A stretch of 64,000 bases of DNA from Archilochus colubris (GCA_023079485.1 CM041092.1:4340627-4404626); one strand, 5' to 3'; shown: positions 12,736-26,460, counted from the first letter of the stretch. Translations and numbers: made by a program. The notes: a model not told the origin generated them from the letters alone.

Positions 12736-13516
12736 GGTTACTGGGTTGACCTGAAGGACATAAAAAGGGAACATTAATCTAGAGACCCTTCATAGAAAAT
12801 CTACCACTGCCAGTTATTCTTCATTGTAGTCAAAAGAAGAAGCTGAGGTATCTTGCTGGCAAGATCTCGATCATCTTTGAACACCAGGATAACTATCAGC
12901 TGTGTCAGCCACTAGTTTTATTATTGTCCTTATCACTCATCCAAACTGCCTTGGAAGAGTTAGTTTATGTAAAAGATTATCCTTATCTCAAAAGCCATTC
13001 TCCTCTATGGTGTAATCTCCCTGCAAGCTTCTGCCACGTCCAGCTGGCAGCCACTCTGCTTTGTCTTTGGCCCTGCTCACTCTACACATTTTAAATCTTG
13101 CAAAGGAAAGTGACATGCTGGGAAGCCAATTTCCATATCTTACCTCCACACTTCAATACATGCATGTTACAAGTGCAGCACAGACATCACAACCTTGCTG
13201 GTGTCCCAGGTTCAAACCCAGATCTAATAAAAATTCCTGTAATATTTTTTTTCAATTCTGCTGGCAGCACAGATGGGATTTTTTTGTTTGTTTGTTTTTT
13301 TCTCTCCATTTTTGAAACTTTGAAATGAGGAAATAGCTGTGAGTACATCAGATCTCAGTACATCCTTGGAGGAACCAGGGGGAACTTGTACCCAATGGTC
13401 ACCTCCTCCAGCAGTGTTCCTGTGCAACCTCCCATCTCAGCAATAGTGTGACTCAACAAGCTGCTCTAGTTATTCAAATCCCCAAAATATTTCTATCAGT
13501 AAGAGCTGCTTTAAAC

Positions 13517-13558
13517 TTCCTTTACAAAACATCAAGACAAATTTCCTTTACAAAACAT
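13517..13558. repeat. Two copies of a 16-base unit, 26 bases apart
   Basis: The unit ttcctttacaaaacat occurs at 13517-13532 and again, identical, at 13543-13558. It looks like a local tandem duplication. Confidence 0.85.
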
Positions 13559-14166
13559 GTACAAACCATGAGGATAGAGTACAAGACTTGCTCTATTTTT
13601 CTCCCCCTAGTTCACCCTGGCACTACTACATGTAACTCATGGGTGAAGTGCTGTGGTAAGAGTCACAAGAGAAATTTCTATCTATATTGCTATGTAACCA
13701 TATCAGAAAATGTGTAAAGAAGAGTTACTACATAAGCCGGAATTGCTGGTTTTCCTACTATGGAGCCAAGGAGATGGAAATCCACTTAAGCTCAGTTATA
13801 ACATAAACTGTTGAAAATCAGCACTTCTCAAATGGATTAGAAAAGCACAGTTGTTTCCTAGCAATATCTCCCCCAACCTCTGAAGACTAAAGCATGAAAT
13901 TCCCTGATTTCAAGAATGTCTATTTCTAAGAGGTCATCAGAGCAGAGGGAGATGCGTTACTGGTGTGCCAGTATATGTAATGGTACTGGTGTGAAGGTGG
14001 GAGAGGATGATGAGGAGCAATGCTGTGTGTCTCTGGGCAGGACCACAGGCACTGTGCTGGTGGCAGGACACAGGTCTCATAGCTTTGTCCTCTCCTGGCT
14101 CCAGTAAGTCATTTCTTTACAGCAAACTGCCTTAGATACAGAGGACAATAATGAGAGGCCATGTAG

Positions 14167-14300
14167 CCATAGAATGGAGGTAGTGAACTCTGGAGATCAT
14201 TTAGTTCAACCCTCCCACTCGCTCAAGAAGAACCACCTAGAACTGGTTGCCCACAGCTATGCCCAGACAACTTTTGAATATCTCCAGGGGGATTTAAACT
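14167..14300 (-). mobile_element. CR1 LINE fragment, 3' end, antisense
   Basis: On the plus strand the sequence opens with CATAGAATGG, then carries GGAGATCATTTAGTTCAACC, a GCTCAAG stretch, GGTTGCCCACAGC and TTTTGAATATCTCCAGGG. This is the order found in the reverse complement of the CR1 3' end. The element is therefore in minus orientation and 5'-truncated, as is usual for CR1. It has diverged and fades after about 14300. Confidence 0.85.
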
Positions 14301-17119
14301 CTAACAGCCAGAGATATGGAAATGTGAGGAAGCAGCACAAGAAGGAAGTGCTTCAATATCAGCCACCACTCACTCAACATTACCTGACATGATAGGAAAA
14401 GCAACAGTAAAGCTTCTGCTTGCTGGCTGTTTCCTGCATTGAATTACTTCCTGAAGGATTCCTACAGATGTTGAACCACAGAAAAGGAGGAGAAAAAAAC
14501 TTTGGCAGTTTCCTGCCAGTCAGGAGTCCTCATGTCTCTTTCTGCTGGAGAGCTGGTGTATGATGCTAGGGAAAACTCTTGATGTGGACCTTTGGGAGGT
14601 GACACAGTGTTCTGCTGCTCCGAGACACTTCTCACCCAGCCCCATGTCACAGGGACTCTGCCATTTTGGCAGTAAGGTCTGCAGCAACACTAAGCAGGAA
14701 ACATTTTTTTCCTCCTTCTAAACTTGGAGAATTAAACCATTTTGTATTTTATGTTGGTATCAAACCAAAACTGCTTCTCAACAGATTTTCAGTAGGCTCC
14801 AGGCTGGGGAGCTGATCAGACTTGAGAGACGAGAGCAACACTGGCTCTGTCACCCATCCAATGTTTGGCTGGAGCACATCTCTCAGATTTTCCTCTGAAA
14901 TCTCCCACCTATAAGACTCTGACATATCTTCTTGAGAGCATTATGAGTTTTAATTAGGTAGTCTTTGTCTGGTGTTGCCAGTACATGAGAGCTATAAAAA
15001 AGTTTAATAGTATGACACAGTCATGCCCTGGATCTCAAGTAGGAGCACTGTAAATAAATGACAAATCTGAAAATTCTTATACTAATCTTCTTGAGCCTTA
15101 GTTAATTTTCCCCCAAACTGGAACTAATTCACTCACATCAGAGCACTTACTACAAGGAGACTTTCTGAGTCACTGAAAAAAAAAAATGTAGCATTTCCTC
15201 CATGAGATTTTATTTGTCTTACTATGGAGCCCTGCACAATATTAAAGAGATCTTTCAGAATATGAAGAAAAAGTGCAAGTAACAAAAGTTGCTCCCTTAG
15301 GATTGCCAGGTAGAAATATTTTGCTGCCCAAACTCCATGAAGATTCCTGACAGAGGTACTGGACCTTCATGCCAGTAGATGGCACCCTAAATATGAGCTC
15401 CACAAACTCAACAGAACTACATTCATTTGCAAGAAGAATTTAGTAGTACTTATAGTCTGCCCTCTTCTCTTTTTTTTTTTTTTCCCAATTATTTTTTTTT
15501 AACTTCTAAAAATAATAGAAGGGAAGGCAGTCTGGAAACACACAGACTATTAACAGAAAACACTAAAAGGATCCCACACCACGCTTTTATGATTCGGTGC
15601 TTCCAAACTGTTCTTAGCAGCACCAGGGCCAAGTTTGGGTGAATTGTGCAGGGGAATTCATTTCACTTTGGTAGGCAGAGCTGCCAAGCCCTGTGTAACT
15701 GTTTGTGAGGCACTCCATGTTCATCATATAATTAGCTAATTTGCCTTTTGGCAAATAGTTAGCATCTGGATATAAATTTTAGTTTTGAAACCTCCTACGG
15801 TTGATTTGTTGCAGAAAGGCACTAAACCAAGACAGACTTTCCCCTCCTCCCCTCCCTGTTTATAACATTCCTGAAGCAAAGGGGCAGCATCACTTTAAGG
15901 CATTCAGCTAAGGGAAGGAGGATATGGGAATACCCTGGAAAACCCTCTTGGAAGTAACTGGTTTGGGGCACTGTGGAACAGAAGTGACAGGTTGGATAAG
16001 AGCAAGGAAAAGGCAGGGAACAATATGGGTGCAAGAAAAATCCTTGACATGAAGTTGAATGAATGCTACAGGAAGGGAAAAATGATTTATAGGGTGGGCC
16101 AAAAAAAAAAAAAAACCAACATTGTTAGAATGGAGAACTTGAATTTCTCAAGAGTGGGTAGAACAGGTTAATTATGAGGCAAGGAACACCACTGAGCTAA
16201 AGGGACAAAATCATCTTTCTGGCTGGGACAGAAAACCAAATTCAGCCCTACACCAACAACCACTTTTGGAAAAAACCTTAGAAGTCCATCACCGAGGAGG
16301 AAGTTGTTCACAGTTCAAATGAAACTCACAAGCTCAGTGGGTCAACTCTTGCAGTCAGTTTTCCCACAAATTGGGCTGCTTGGAGAGGAGACAAAGCTGC
16401 TCCAGCAGGTACCACAGCATCCCTGGAGTGATCAGGCTGAACTGAAAAGATGAAGCTTCAATTCCTACACAATCAAGTGACATTTGACATATCTGGCAGA
16501 CCCGTGGTTAAGATCCTAAACCTCTGATTTCTGGATGCACAGCTGCCTTTCAAACACGTGGTATGGAAGTGATGGGTATTACAGAGCCAAGAAACAGAAA
16601 GGATGTAAATCCATATGCAGGGCAAAGCCATCCTGGTTCTGACAGAGAGAGTAATACAGCAAGCTGCAGAGATCAGATCTTGGGCTTCCTCACAAAGTGC
16701 TGGCTCTTGGCAAAAGTGTTTTCAAGAATATCTTTTGTAACATTTCTTTTAAAAACAGTGTTGTCCCAAAATCTTGATGTCTGATAAAAGTGAAGATATT
16801 TAAATTAGTTCTAATTTTCCTTTGATGGGGAAAAATACTTCTCTGTCCTTTCTCTTCAAAAAGAAAAAGATTATTCTAAAGGAAACAAAAGTAGCAGAGC
16901 TCATTTTCCAATGACAAACTAAATAAAAAACCCTTTCATTTTGCTATTTATAATTTCCATTAAGAAAGGAAAAATATACTTTTTAGCTTTTTGCAAAAAT
17001 TAAGAAAGTGAATCATTCTGCTACTCTTATGTCCTTGTTAGCTTAATAATTGTTTCTGTCTCACAATTTGAGCCAGTAAGATTCCCTGGCTACAGCAGCC
17101 CAGGGAACAAGAAGTTTCA

Positions 17120-17520
17120 TATTGCATTTATAAGATTTTTAATACAATTGCTTTGCCCAGAATCCATCATAAGATGAGAGCACTGAGTGGTATTTGTAGA
17201 GACAAGATGAACCAGGTGCCTCGAATTGCCAGTGAGTGGGTGTGAGTCCACCTGTGCCTGATTAGGACAGGCCCCTATTGGGCATGGGCAAGACCAGGGG
17301 GCCAATAAAGGTGGGACACACAGTCACAGAGCAGGCCTCAGCTCACTCTGGTGTGAGGCATGGAGAGGCCAGCAGCTCGTCGAGCCTCTGGAGCAAGAAA
17401 GGCTCTTCCTGCCACACTTCTACCCTGGAAGCACTGTGTGGTGGCTGGAGTCCTGGAAGAGACCAGCAGCTCGTCGAGCTTCAGGAGCAAGAATGGCTCC
17501 TCCTGCTACAGGTATTACCC
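17120..17520 (+). mobile_element. Unclassified LTR-like repeat with internal 94-bp duplication
   Basis: The segment is more GC-rich than its surroundings. It holds a polyadenylation-like AATAAAGG at about 17304, followed by two similar copies of a roughly 54-base unit, at 17362-17415 and 17455-17509, with a period of 94 bases. Both copies contain CCAGCAGCTCGTCGAGC, and they differ by a few substitutions. An AATAAA placed ahead of such a segment resembles the R-U5 part of a solo LTR from an avian endogenous retrovirus. I cannot name a family, and the borders are uncertain. No gag, pol or env frame was seen. It may instead be another dispersed repeat or a purely local duplication. Confidence 0.35.
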
Positions 17521-19310
17521 AAGAACTTTATTTCATGAGTTTTGGTACAGTACCAGTAAGGTTATATATAGATTTTAGGAAAGCACTATCTCCAAATTTT
17601 GGCTTGAGCTATACCTATGCTTCCTACAGCAATGTACAGTGAAAGACAATACAAATGGTAATTCATCAGTTACTTGCACCGAGTACTTTTATCCAAGAAA
17701 GGAAAATAAAATAATCCATAATTAATATAATTTGTTGAAGTTTTTCCTTCAAATTTATGAGATTAAGAAAGTTGTCTATAACTCAGTATTTACTAAAAGA
17801 AGCTTTTAAGTTGCAGCCTCACTCTTTATGACACATCTACCACTGTAAAGGCAGAAGCAAAATGGATGTGGAAGTCCTCAGCATCATCACATGAAAACAT
17901 TGCACGCTTTAAGTGAATCTTGTTACATGCACTAATTCAATTCTTCTGCTGAAGAGCATGCTGGACATGAGCAGCATCCACTGAAACCTAATGCAGCCAT
18001 ATCCCAGAATGAAAATAAGCCCTGGGGTCACCAGTACCCTAGACCTGTGAGCTTGAAAAGACATGAAAATGGGAGAGGAAGTTAACAAGTTAACGAACAA
18101 AAAAAAAAAAAAAAATCAAAGCTCATGCCACACACATGGTGAGTCAGAGAATTCTTGTAAAGGAGAAAACATATTGCTGGGTCTGTGAAAGAAGTGTTTA
18201 AAATCAACACACCTACGTAAACAATTCTGCTGGTGGGTTTTGCTCTTAGCCTTTGCTACACTGTTTGTTGTCTCTGCTCAGGGGCGGTGAGTGCTTAAAC
18301 ACACAACAGATGGAAATAAAGGGGGACAGATGAAAAAAGCTATAGGTAAAGAGGGGGGATAACAAGCAAACTGCCACATAGTTTTTTCCATCATTCTTAT
18401 CTGCACACTGTCACCATCCCCCCCAAGCTGCTCTCACAGCTAACACATCCCATACCTTCAACTAGGGCCTGGACGCAAAGAGAAAAAGATGCTGAGGGAT
18501 ACAGTGGCCTGGGCTGGTGCTGAGGAGTCCTGAAGCCAGTTTATCTGAGTGCTAGAAAACCAGAAAAATCCATTGTAATGAAAATAGAAAGCAGATGTAA
18601 CACTCATGTGCTTTCTCCTTCGCAGAAAGATGTCACTCAGCCTAGAATAATTTGAATTTAGGAAATAGCATTCATTTCAACCATCAGTCATATCTCTGGT
18701 CAAAAGTAGGAGGTCAGAAGTGACACTATATCACCATTATCAGGTGCTTTACCCCAGTTTTATCACTTTCTATCAGCTAGACAATAAATCCAGAATTTCA
18801 TGCCAAGTTTGGTCTGCTGTAAAATGCTGTCCCCTAAACTCAACAACACAGTTTCCCTTACCAACCACAATCACAACCTTATCAGTGAATAAGCTGATAC
18901 ATTCTCAGCCCCACAAAAGCCATGGTCATCAGCATAAATTATCACACACCCTTTGCATATTTTTTTTTACCTGTTGCAGACGTATTAGATTTTGGTGGTG
19001 TCTCTCAGAAGAGACAACAGACTGAGCAAGCATCAGGGAGGTCATCTTATCTCATGTGTCTACAGGCTGGCTTTGTAGTCACTCTTTTATTTTCTAGTCC
19101 TGTATTTAAGAACTTTCTACAAAAAAAAAAAGCAGAAATAGCCCGCAGATTTTTTTAGGCAACTGTATTTTACATGTACAGTTACATCTTCCCTGTGGTC
19201 CAAGAGAAGAGTAAACCATCCTTTCTGTGGTTTTTTTTTAGCAATATCTCACTGCCCATCATTTCTGTGTTACCACATGTGGAATACTCCACAAAGCACA
19301 TTATTGAGGA

Positions 19311-19345
19311 GTATATATATTACATATATATATGAGGTATATATT
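19311..19345. repeat. (TA)n microsatellite, interrupted
   Basis: Alternating TA sequence with a few interruptions. It is an ordinary simple repeat. Confidence 0.85.
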
Positions 19346-19729
19346 GCAGTCTCTATGAAGGATGCACCTAAAGGTAATTTCTTGACACAATTTGGCCTGA
19401 ATCATAGCAGACTTCCTAGGCAGAAATGCAATACATGAAGTTCAGCATTTTAAAGCATGGCTGTTGAGCAGCTCTTGGGCTACAGAATCTTTTACCCCCA
19501 AGATGTTAGCTTGATCCTTGATATCATGACCATTTCAACCTTTTTTGGTTTATTCTCATATCAAGTCAGGGCTATATTTTACAATGATTCTTGGTTACCA
19601 ACTACATATTTCTCCTGATTGAAATCTCACAACTTAATCACAACTTAGCATCACTATCAAGATAGTTTCTACCTAGTTCATGCAATGTGGTTCCTGACAA
19701 GTCTTAAAAGTCTTGATCTCAGGTTCACA

Positions 19730-19765
19730 GTGAACCCACTGAAGTCAATGGAGTTACAGGAATGT
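19730..19765. repeat. Possible ancient amniote repeat remnant
   Basis: The motif CCCACTGAAGTCAATGGAG matches a phrase (ACTGAAGTCAATGGGAG) that recurs in old dispersed amniote repeats. A weaker relative, CCATTGAAGTCAGTAGG, occurs at about 9835-9851. The family is not identified, and the match is short. Confidence 0.3.
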
Positions 19766-22700
19766 CAAAGTAACTCTAAGAACTCCCAAGGAGGAAGCAT
19801 TTATTTCACTACAGAGCCAGCTATGGAAGTGTACTTTATAACAGGTTGCAAGAGGGGAGGACACAGATTTGCACCATGGCACAGCAGTATCTACACTTTA
19901 TAACTTGAGGTCTAAGGTTGTTTTGCTGGCTGAGTTTCTGAGAATTAAAGTGTTAGTGTGCAGTGCTTCATTTCTGATTCCAGCTGCATTAGGAATTTTG
20001 GATTCTCTGCTTGCAGGATGTCACAGACTTGCAGGGGTTCAGATTCTGCCCCACAAGGTGCCTTACAGATTGCTACAGTTTGGTGCTAAATTGATTTCCT
20101 GACCACTGACCACAGGGCTATAAATATCAGGGTTTACTGGCATGAATGTTGACTGCAAGGAAGTTTTTTTCCCAATTTTTTTCAACTAGCATGAGCACTT
20201 CACATGACAAAAATTAAAAGGATAAAATAAAATAATAGAAGACTGGTATCAAGTCCCACTTCCTAGTAGAGAGCAGTAGAATATCTTAAAGTATAAAGTT
20301 ACAGTGGAAATATTATGAATCTTTGCAAACTATTGCTCGATTTGTCTCAAGGACTGGATGAAGAGAGAAATGAAGGCAGAAAATTTGAATAGCTGTGCAA
20401 TGGCCATCTATAAGGCTCTAAGCAGGGAGCTTAGGTCCTCCTTTGGGTCATTCTGAAATGATGTAGAAGATGATAGCTGAAAGCCCCAGGCTCTGTTGTC
20501 TGCTGTATGCAGACTTTCAAAAACAGAAGGATCAGGTGACAAAGAAAAAGAGGGATCTGGGAAAGCCACTTTTACCCTATAGGACAAAGATGTGCTATCT
20601 CTGGAAGTGCTTTTCTGTCCAGATAGAAGTGGCAGAAAAATTAAAAAGAAAAGAGAATGGGAGACAGTTACTATTCCAAAGCTGTGCAGGTACAATGACA
20701 AACTCTTGACATCCCCATTTAATGACTGCAGACCCAAATCTCATCTACCTACAAGACTCCCTGCACAAAGGAAAACCTGTGAGGAAATAGTGCCAGGATA
20801 TTATTGGAAACAACAAAACCACATGCAACAGGGTCCAAGAGCTTCTTCAAATCAACAAGTGACTGCATATGGTCACACCTCTTCTTGCATCACTTCATTT
20901 CTTAATTATATTACAAGTGAAGGTCTCAGACAAGGTAACAGTTGTTTCAAAAGTTTCTGTCCCAATGTATCATATGGGATAGCATAATGGAGTCTATTTT
21001 CACCACTCCTGTGTCACCTTAATATCTTAGTTTCGAGTAGAACGTGAAGCTAAAAGTATCCTTTGTGTACAGTTTGGCCTGCATATGCTCTGGGAACAGT
21101 TGTCCATAGTAGAAAAAAAAAATATTCAGTTGAATATGTAAAAGAACATGCCTAGGAAAATTTGTTACTTCTAGGTCTTCCTGCTGGCAGAGGATTTCAT
21201 TTCATTCTGGAGTGCATCTGATCTGTGACACCTGCCTCCATTTCCAGGCTGTGCAAGTAAGACTTGAAATGCTGAATGTTGGTCACATAAACAGTCTTAA
21301 AAAATACAAACTATGAATCTTGTGTCCAGTATTTGCCACTTCCAATGCATCCTGCAGCACTGAGCAGCAGAATGAGTATGGTTTGGTCACTAGAGCAATG
21401 ATACCAAGACATTCCCAGCACCAGAAAAGTGCCTAAAAGTTTAATTGGTTTGACTGGGAAGTGCTAGAGGGGCCCAGAAGAGGAGTGTTTGGTTATTCCT
21501 GACACACCCTTGGCTATCAGGTGAGGAAAAGATAATTTCCTTCCACCTCCTTCCTTTCTGTGATACATCTCTGTACTGCAGATAAGTACAGACCCATGAC
21601 TTTCCAACAAGCTTAGGTAAGACTGATCACCTCTAAACTCATTTTACACCCCCATATGATGCTTGTCATGAGGTAACATTTTAGTTTAAAGCTGCCTAAT
21701 TCTGAATAAAAAGAATCCAATGTTTTCTCTAGAGGAAGATCACATAAGAATCACAAATTTTCTCTAGTGCTCGAAAGAAATCTGTTCCTATAGCCTAAAT
21801 GTTCAGAAAAGTGTTGTTACTTTTAATCCTGCCAGATCTGAAGTGATGAGATACTATGGGAAAGGTTATTCTTGCAGTATTTACAGATACAACCAGAAGC
21901 AGAAGTGACAGAAATTTCAAAGTAAGACTGCTTGAAATACTTCCAGCTCAATTTTGCAGAACTTCTCCTCACAGAGACTCAGATATTCATCCAAACTTTC
22001 CATGCTTACCTGAACTAGACATGTGGTGATGGTTAATTTTGGAACAGCTCAAACCCTTTGGAGAAGTGGAAGAGTTAGCACCATAAGACAAAGTGATGCA
22101 TTAGAAAAATATTTTTTAAACGCCTGGAAGTCTGCTACAAATAGCCAAAGAAACAAACTTCCTGTAAGTTCTAAATTTCACAGCTTTGCCAACAGAAACC
22201 TCAGTTTCAGTTTGACAGCAGTTATATAAAGAACACATCACAAGGCCAGCTCGGGTAGGACATTACAGCACATTTGACCTGCACCACATTCATGGACATG
22301 CAAGTACCCCACTGGTCTGTCCCAGAGGAGGAAGCACCTCATGTTCCTGAGTAAGATTAGACAGAACTTTTATGCTACTCTAGCTCTAAATCAGTTCCAC
22401 ACTACTGAACACTTGGAGCAGATCTAAGTCATGCCTCACTTTGCTTCTAGGTCCTTGGTTCCAACAGCAGCAGCGTCCACTTCACTAGAAAAAAAAAAAA
22501 AAGCCTTCTCGATCTCTCTTAAGGCTTTGGGGAAACAGGGGCAGTTGTTTTAACCTCACAGAGTTATCTTACAGTCCCTCAGCTTAGTAGTTTAAATGAG
22601 AATCTGCAATGTCTTAATCCATTTGCACATCTATTTACATCTCATCCTACAGAAGACAAGTGTATCAAACTGAAATACTGAGTTCATTGAACAGGAAAGG

Positions 22701-24639
22701 CTTTAAAGCTTCCCAGATTTAAACAATAATAATAAAAAATAATTAAACTTGTCACCAAACTGTTTCTTTCTGACACTGCCTGCACCTCAATAGTGTCTCC
22801 AACAAGAGGCTTGTTCCTTGTTCAGACAGCAACACCCCTTCCCTCCCACTCCCCAGGATAATGTTTGATTCCCTGGGCTCTGCACATGAAAGAGTCCCTC
22901 CTACCCTCTCTCAATTTTCCTCCTTACATATCTGCAGCAGTTTTTCTGCTGTGATCCTGCAGCTGCTCCCTTACTTCTTCTCACTGCTCCCACTTCCCAT
23001 CTGAGGGGGAAAAAAAAAAAATCCTCCAGACACTTTTAATCTGTTCCCACACTCCCTCTCCTCTTTCCTTTGCAGAGCTCCTGGTGCTGTTCTTGTCAGT
23101 GATGCTGCTGTGAAATGCAGCAGAGCTGGCACCTACAGTTTGAGGAGAAAATTTGAAGCTATGGCAGGAGCTAGAAGGGGAAATTCTTTGTGGCTTGCAT
23201 CAAGCAAGCCCCTCTTCTGCATTTTGTGGGGCCTGTGGGTTGCTTTCTTCACCAGCTGCCTCTGCTGTGGCCCAGAGGGGAGCAGAAGGCAGCAGGAGTG
23301 CCTGTCCCACCATTCTGTTCCCCAGCACCACAGTGGGGAGAAGACAAAAGCATTTGATTTATGTGATAGCATCTGATGCTGCATTGTGTAGCTAAGATGT
23401 CTGCTTCTAGCAGAGGGGAAATACCAAGGGGGTTGTGGTGTCACATATGTAATTTCTTTGATTATGCAAGAGGTTGGAGCACAGGCTCTGCTAATTATAT
23501 CTGGGATTGTTCCATGAGGGAGGAATTTAAACTTTATTTCCCTAAGGTGGTTCAAGGTGAGTTTAGAAACCTTGAGAGCATCCTTTCTGCGGGCCAGGGG
23601 ACCAGAGCCCACCTCCAGCATCTGTCCCACCACAGAGATGCTGCAGTCAGGGTCAGCAGGAGCTCCATGGTGCCAGATCACTAGGCAAACACCCACAGCC
23701 ACAGTGAGACAAGTGACAGCCATCCCTCTGCCCCTGACACTGGTAAGAGCAAAAATATTTCTGAGTATTACACCTGGTTGTGGGCTGTGGGTTCAATAAG
23801 TAGTGTGGTAGCACAAAGAGCTGATGGACTTCTCACATCCCTTGGTGGCTGAAATCACTATGCTCAGCTCAAGTTTTGTAGTCCTATGACCCTGAGTTGA
23901 AGTGTCCTTAAAGCCCATCAGTGCCACTCCCTGTATATTTGTACCCTGGTGTACAAGTCTGGTGAGAAACCTCTGCACTTAATTCTTGACATTCTTTTAT
24001 TTTATGCAATTTTTGCTCCTATGTTCCCTCCTTTCACTTACACTCTAGGAAAGATTTTATAAAAATAAATGAACTTCAGATTAAAATTAAAACTAAAAAA
24101 TAAGTTTTCCAATTAAAATCTCTGTGTAGCAAGTCTGAATGTTTCAGGTCTACGTGATTTGATACGACTCAATCCAGAGCCAGTGCTAGACTGTCCAAGG
24201 GAAATTCAGGAATGGGATGAAGAAACCAGCTTCTCTAAGCTCCTGGTAAGACTGGGGACATTCTTACCCTTTGCCAGGGTTTAGGATTAATGAATGAGGA
24301 GGAACTGACAAGCTTTTACTCCAGCTGTTCCTTCTTTTTTTGCCAGTCCAAGGAGCACGGATGGATTAATGCCACTTCCTACTCCAAAAACCATCACAAG
24401 AATTTGATTACTCATTACTACTGGTTACTACACTTTGCTTCTCCTGCTAATAAAGTAACCAAGCATGCAATGTACTGCTGATAGCAGGAATGTTAATCTT
24501 TCTAGATCAACATTACTCAGCCCAAAGCACACATGGCAGCACGTGTGAGAGCAGCTCATGACATCAAACTTTCCAACTGGCCTGGTGGAAAACAATGATC
24601 CATTTGGAGCAAAGGTTTGTGCTAAGAAATGCATTTTCT

Positions 24640-25115
24640 TAGAGAGAGCTCAGGGAGGCTCCTGTTGCTCTTTGCTGTGGATGTCCATGGTGTTACCACC
24701 AGGCTCTGCTACAACATGTTTGGAGGTTTGGCTCTGACCAGCATCACCACGTGGGCTGGGAATCCCCCAACCAATGGTCATGCTGCCAGCACTGGGTTCA
24801 TTATCCCCCAGTTCCTCAGTGTCTCCAGCTCCACTGTCCTAAGCTGCCAGCCCAGCCAGCATCCTGACACCCAGCAGGCTGGTGACAAACCCAGCAGCCA
24901 CAAAGGTGATGTTCTTGGAGACAGAACTCCATAGCTTGAGCTGTCATCACCAAATATGTGTCATTTCCCTCCTCAGCCACAAAGGAAGAGAGTTTAGTAA
25001 CATCCTGAGCAGCAGACAAACAAGCCCAGGTGCTAAGCTCTGTGATGGGCCTAGGAGGAGCTTTGGTATCTGATTCAGCACCAAATACAGTGGTGGTTTT
25101 GCTCAGGGTGTGGCA
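24640..25115 (-). pseudogene. Possible decayed coding segment (unidentified)
   Basis: On the minus strand a coherent protein-like frame runs from about 25115, with peptides such as KTTTVFGAESDTKAPPRP and VTKLSSFVAEEGNDTYLVMT. A shift near 24910 moves the good frame by one base, into a hydrophobic peptide containing VAAGFVTSLLGVRML that soon meets a stop. The GC-rich sequence that follows resembles a 3' UTR. There is no sign of introns. The pattern suggests a frameshifted processed pseudogene or a degraded gene ending in a membrane segment. I could not recognise the parent gene, and chance is not excluded. Confidence 0.3.
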
Positions 25116-26224
25116 GGAAAAAAGAAACAAAGGGTAAGGACATACTTAAAGCATGTCTCTTCAGCTCAGCCACATTCACTTCTGGTTTTCCTTCCTCCTT
25201 CTTTTCCTCTCCCCTCTTATCATGTTGTGCTGAAAACTGATGGATGTCTTGGAGAAGGAATCAGAAATCACTTTAAGTCCATTTGCTCAAGGACTGAGCT
25301 GGTTTAGTGTATCACAAACAGGATTTGGAAGGTTCATGAGAAACCACCATACAAACCCACAATAATCAGATGAATTAGAAGACAACTATTTAATATCTGT
25401 CAGTCTCAAATGGCAGGAAGTGTTGTATTATGTCATAAAACCCTTAAACTACTAACCAGAATAGTATCAAACTTAGTTAATTAATTTAAGAAATGCTTCA
25501 GTAGGTGTCTGTGCACTGTCTGAATTAGTATTTTACTATGTGACTTGCTCATGCCCCCAGAAGTTTAGAAGCTACTTTGGAGAACACCAGTTTCCACTGA
25601 ATGACCTCCTGATGTCTTTCCTACTTAATTCCCAAACTAGTTCTTTCTCATTCTAAGCACAAAAATGCAGAGAAATGAAAAGACCAAAATTCTCAAGAGC
25701 TCTTAAATTTCAGGTTCTTAGCTTCTGGCAAAGAGGACTCACTTACACACATGCCAAACCACAACATATCTGATTCTATATCCAGGTGACTTCAGCATAA
25801 GCCAAGTTATACACTGAAAAATTACTACAGCATGACCTGGCTGCACCCACAGATGGTCTCTAACGTGAGTTAGATTTGCTCCATGGTCAGTTTGCAGCAT
25901 TTGAATAACCATGCCCAGAAAATTAATGCCTTTTTTCCCCATTGAGATAACCTTCTTTTTAAAAAAAACAAACCAATAGGATTTCCTTTGTTCCTGTTTC
26001 AGCCAGGATGGAAGTTTGCACTTTGAGGTGCTTCGAGTCTTAATGAAGAGGGGGGAGCCCTCAGCCCCTGTGGTAAGAGACTTGACTCTCAAAATGAAAA
26101 TAGATCTGCATTGAGGAAGTCCCTGTGCAAACGGGGAGCCAGCAGTGCTTATTTTGTAGTGAATCTCCAAAACAACCTTTTTATAGTATTTGTCAAAGCA
26201 AGGAAGACAGAGAGAAGCATGTCA

Positions 26225-26460
26225 AGTACATGGAGGTTTTTCATGAGGAAGAACTTCTTTATTCTGAGGGTTACAGAGTACTGGAACAGGATGCCCAGAG
26301 AGATTGTAGGGTCTTCTTGTCTGAAGACAGGTCAAAAGCTGTCTGGATGCCATCCTGTGCAACCTTTTCTAGGTGAACCTGCTTTAGAAGAAGGGTTGGA
26401 TTCAATGATCTCCAGAGGTCCTTCCCAGCCCCTGCCATTCTATGAGTCTACAAAGTCATA
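26225..26460 (+). mobile_element. CR1 LINE fragment, 3' end, sense
   Basis: The order of landmarks is that of the CR1 3' region in sense: GAAGAACTTCTTTATTCTGA, then GGAACAGGATGCCCAGAGAG, CTGTCTGGATGCCATCCTGT, GGGTTGGATTCAATGATCTC, CAGAGGTCCTTCCCAGCC and the terminal CATTCTATGA with an imperfect repeat. It is 5'-truncated with no reverse transcriptase frame, and it is diverged, so it cannot move on its own. Confidence 0.92.

Noticed and set aside
12571..12774. ARHGAP15 frame starting at an upstream methionine at 12774
   Set aside because: Its first 13 codons lie across the acceptor AG at 12752-12751 and in the 5' UTR. The human-like start is the ATG at 12735.
13200..13225. tRNA B-box-like GGTTCAAACCC
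   Set aside because: No matching A box or cloverleaf could be folded around it.
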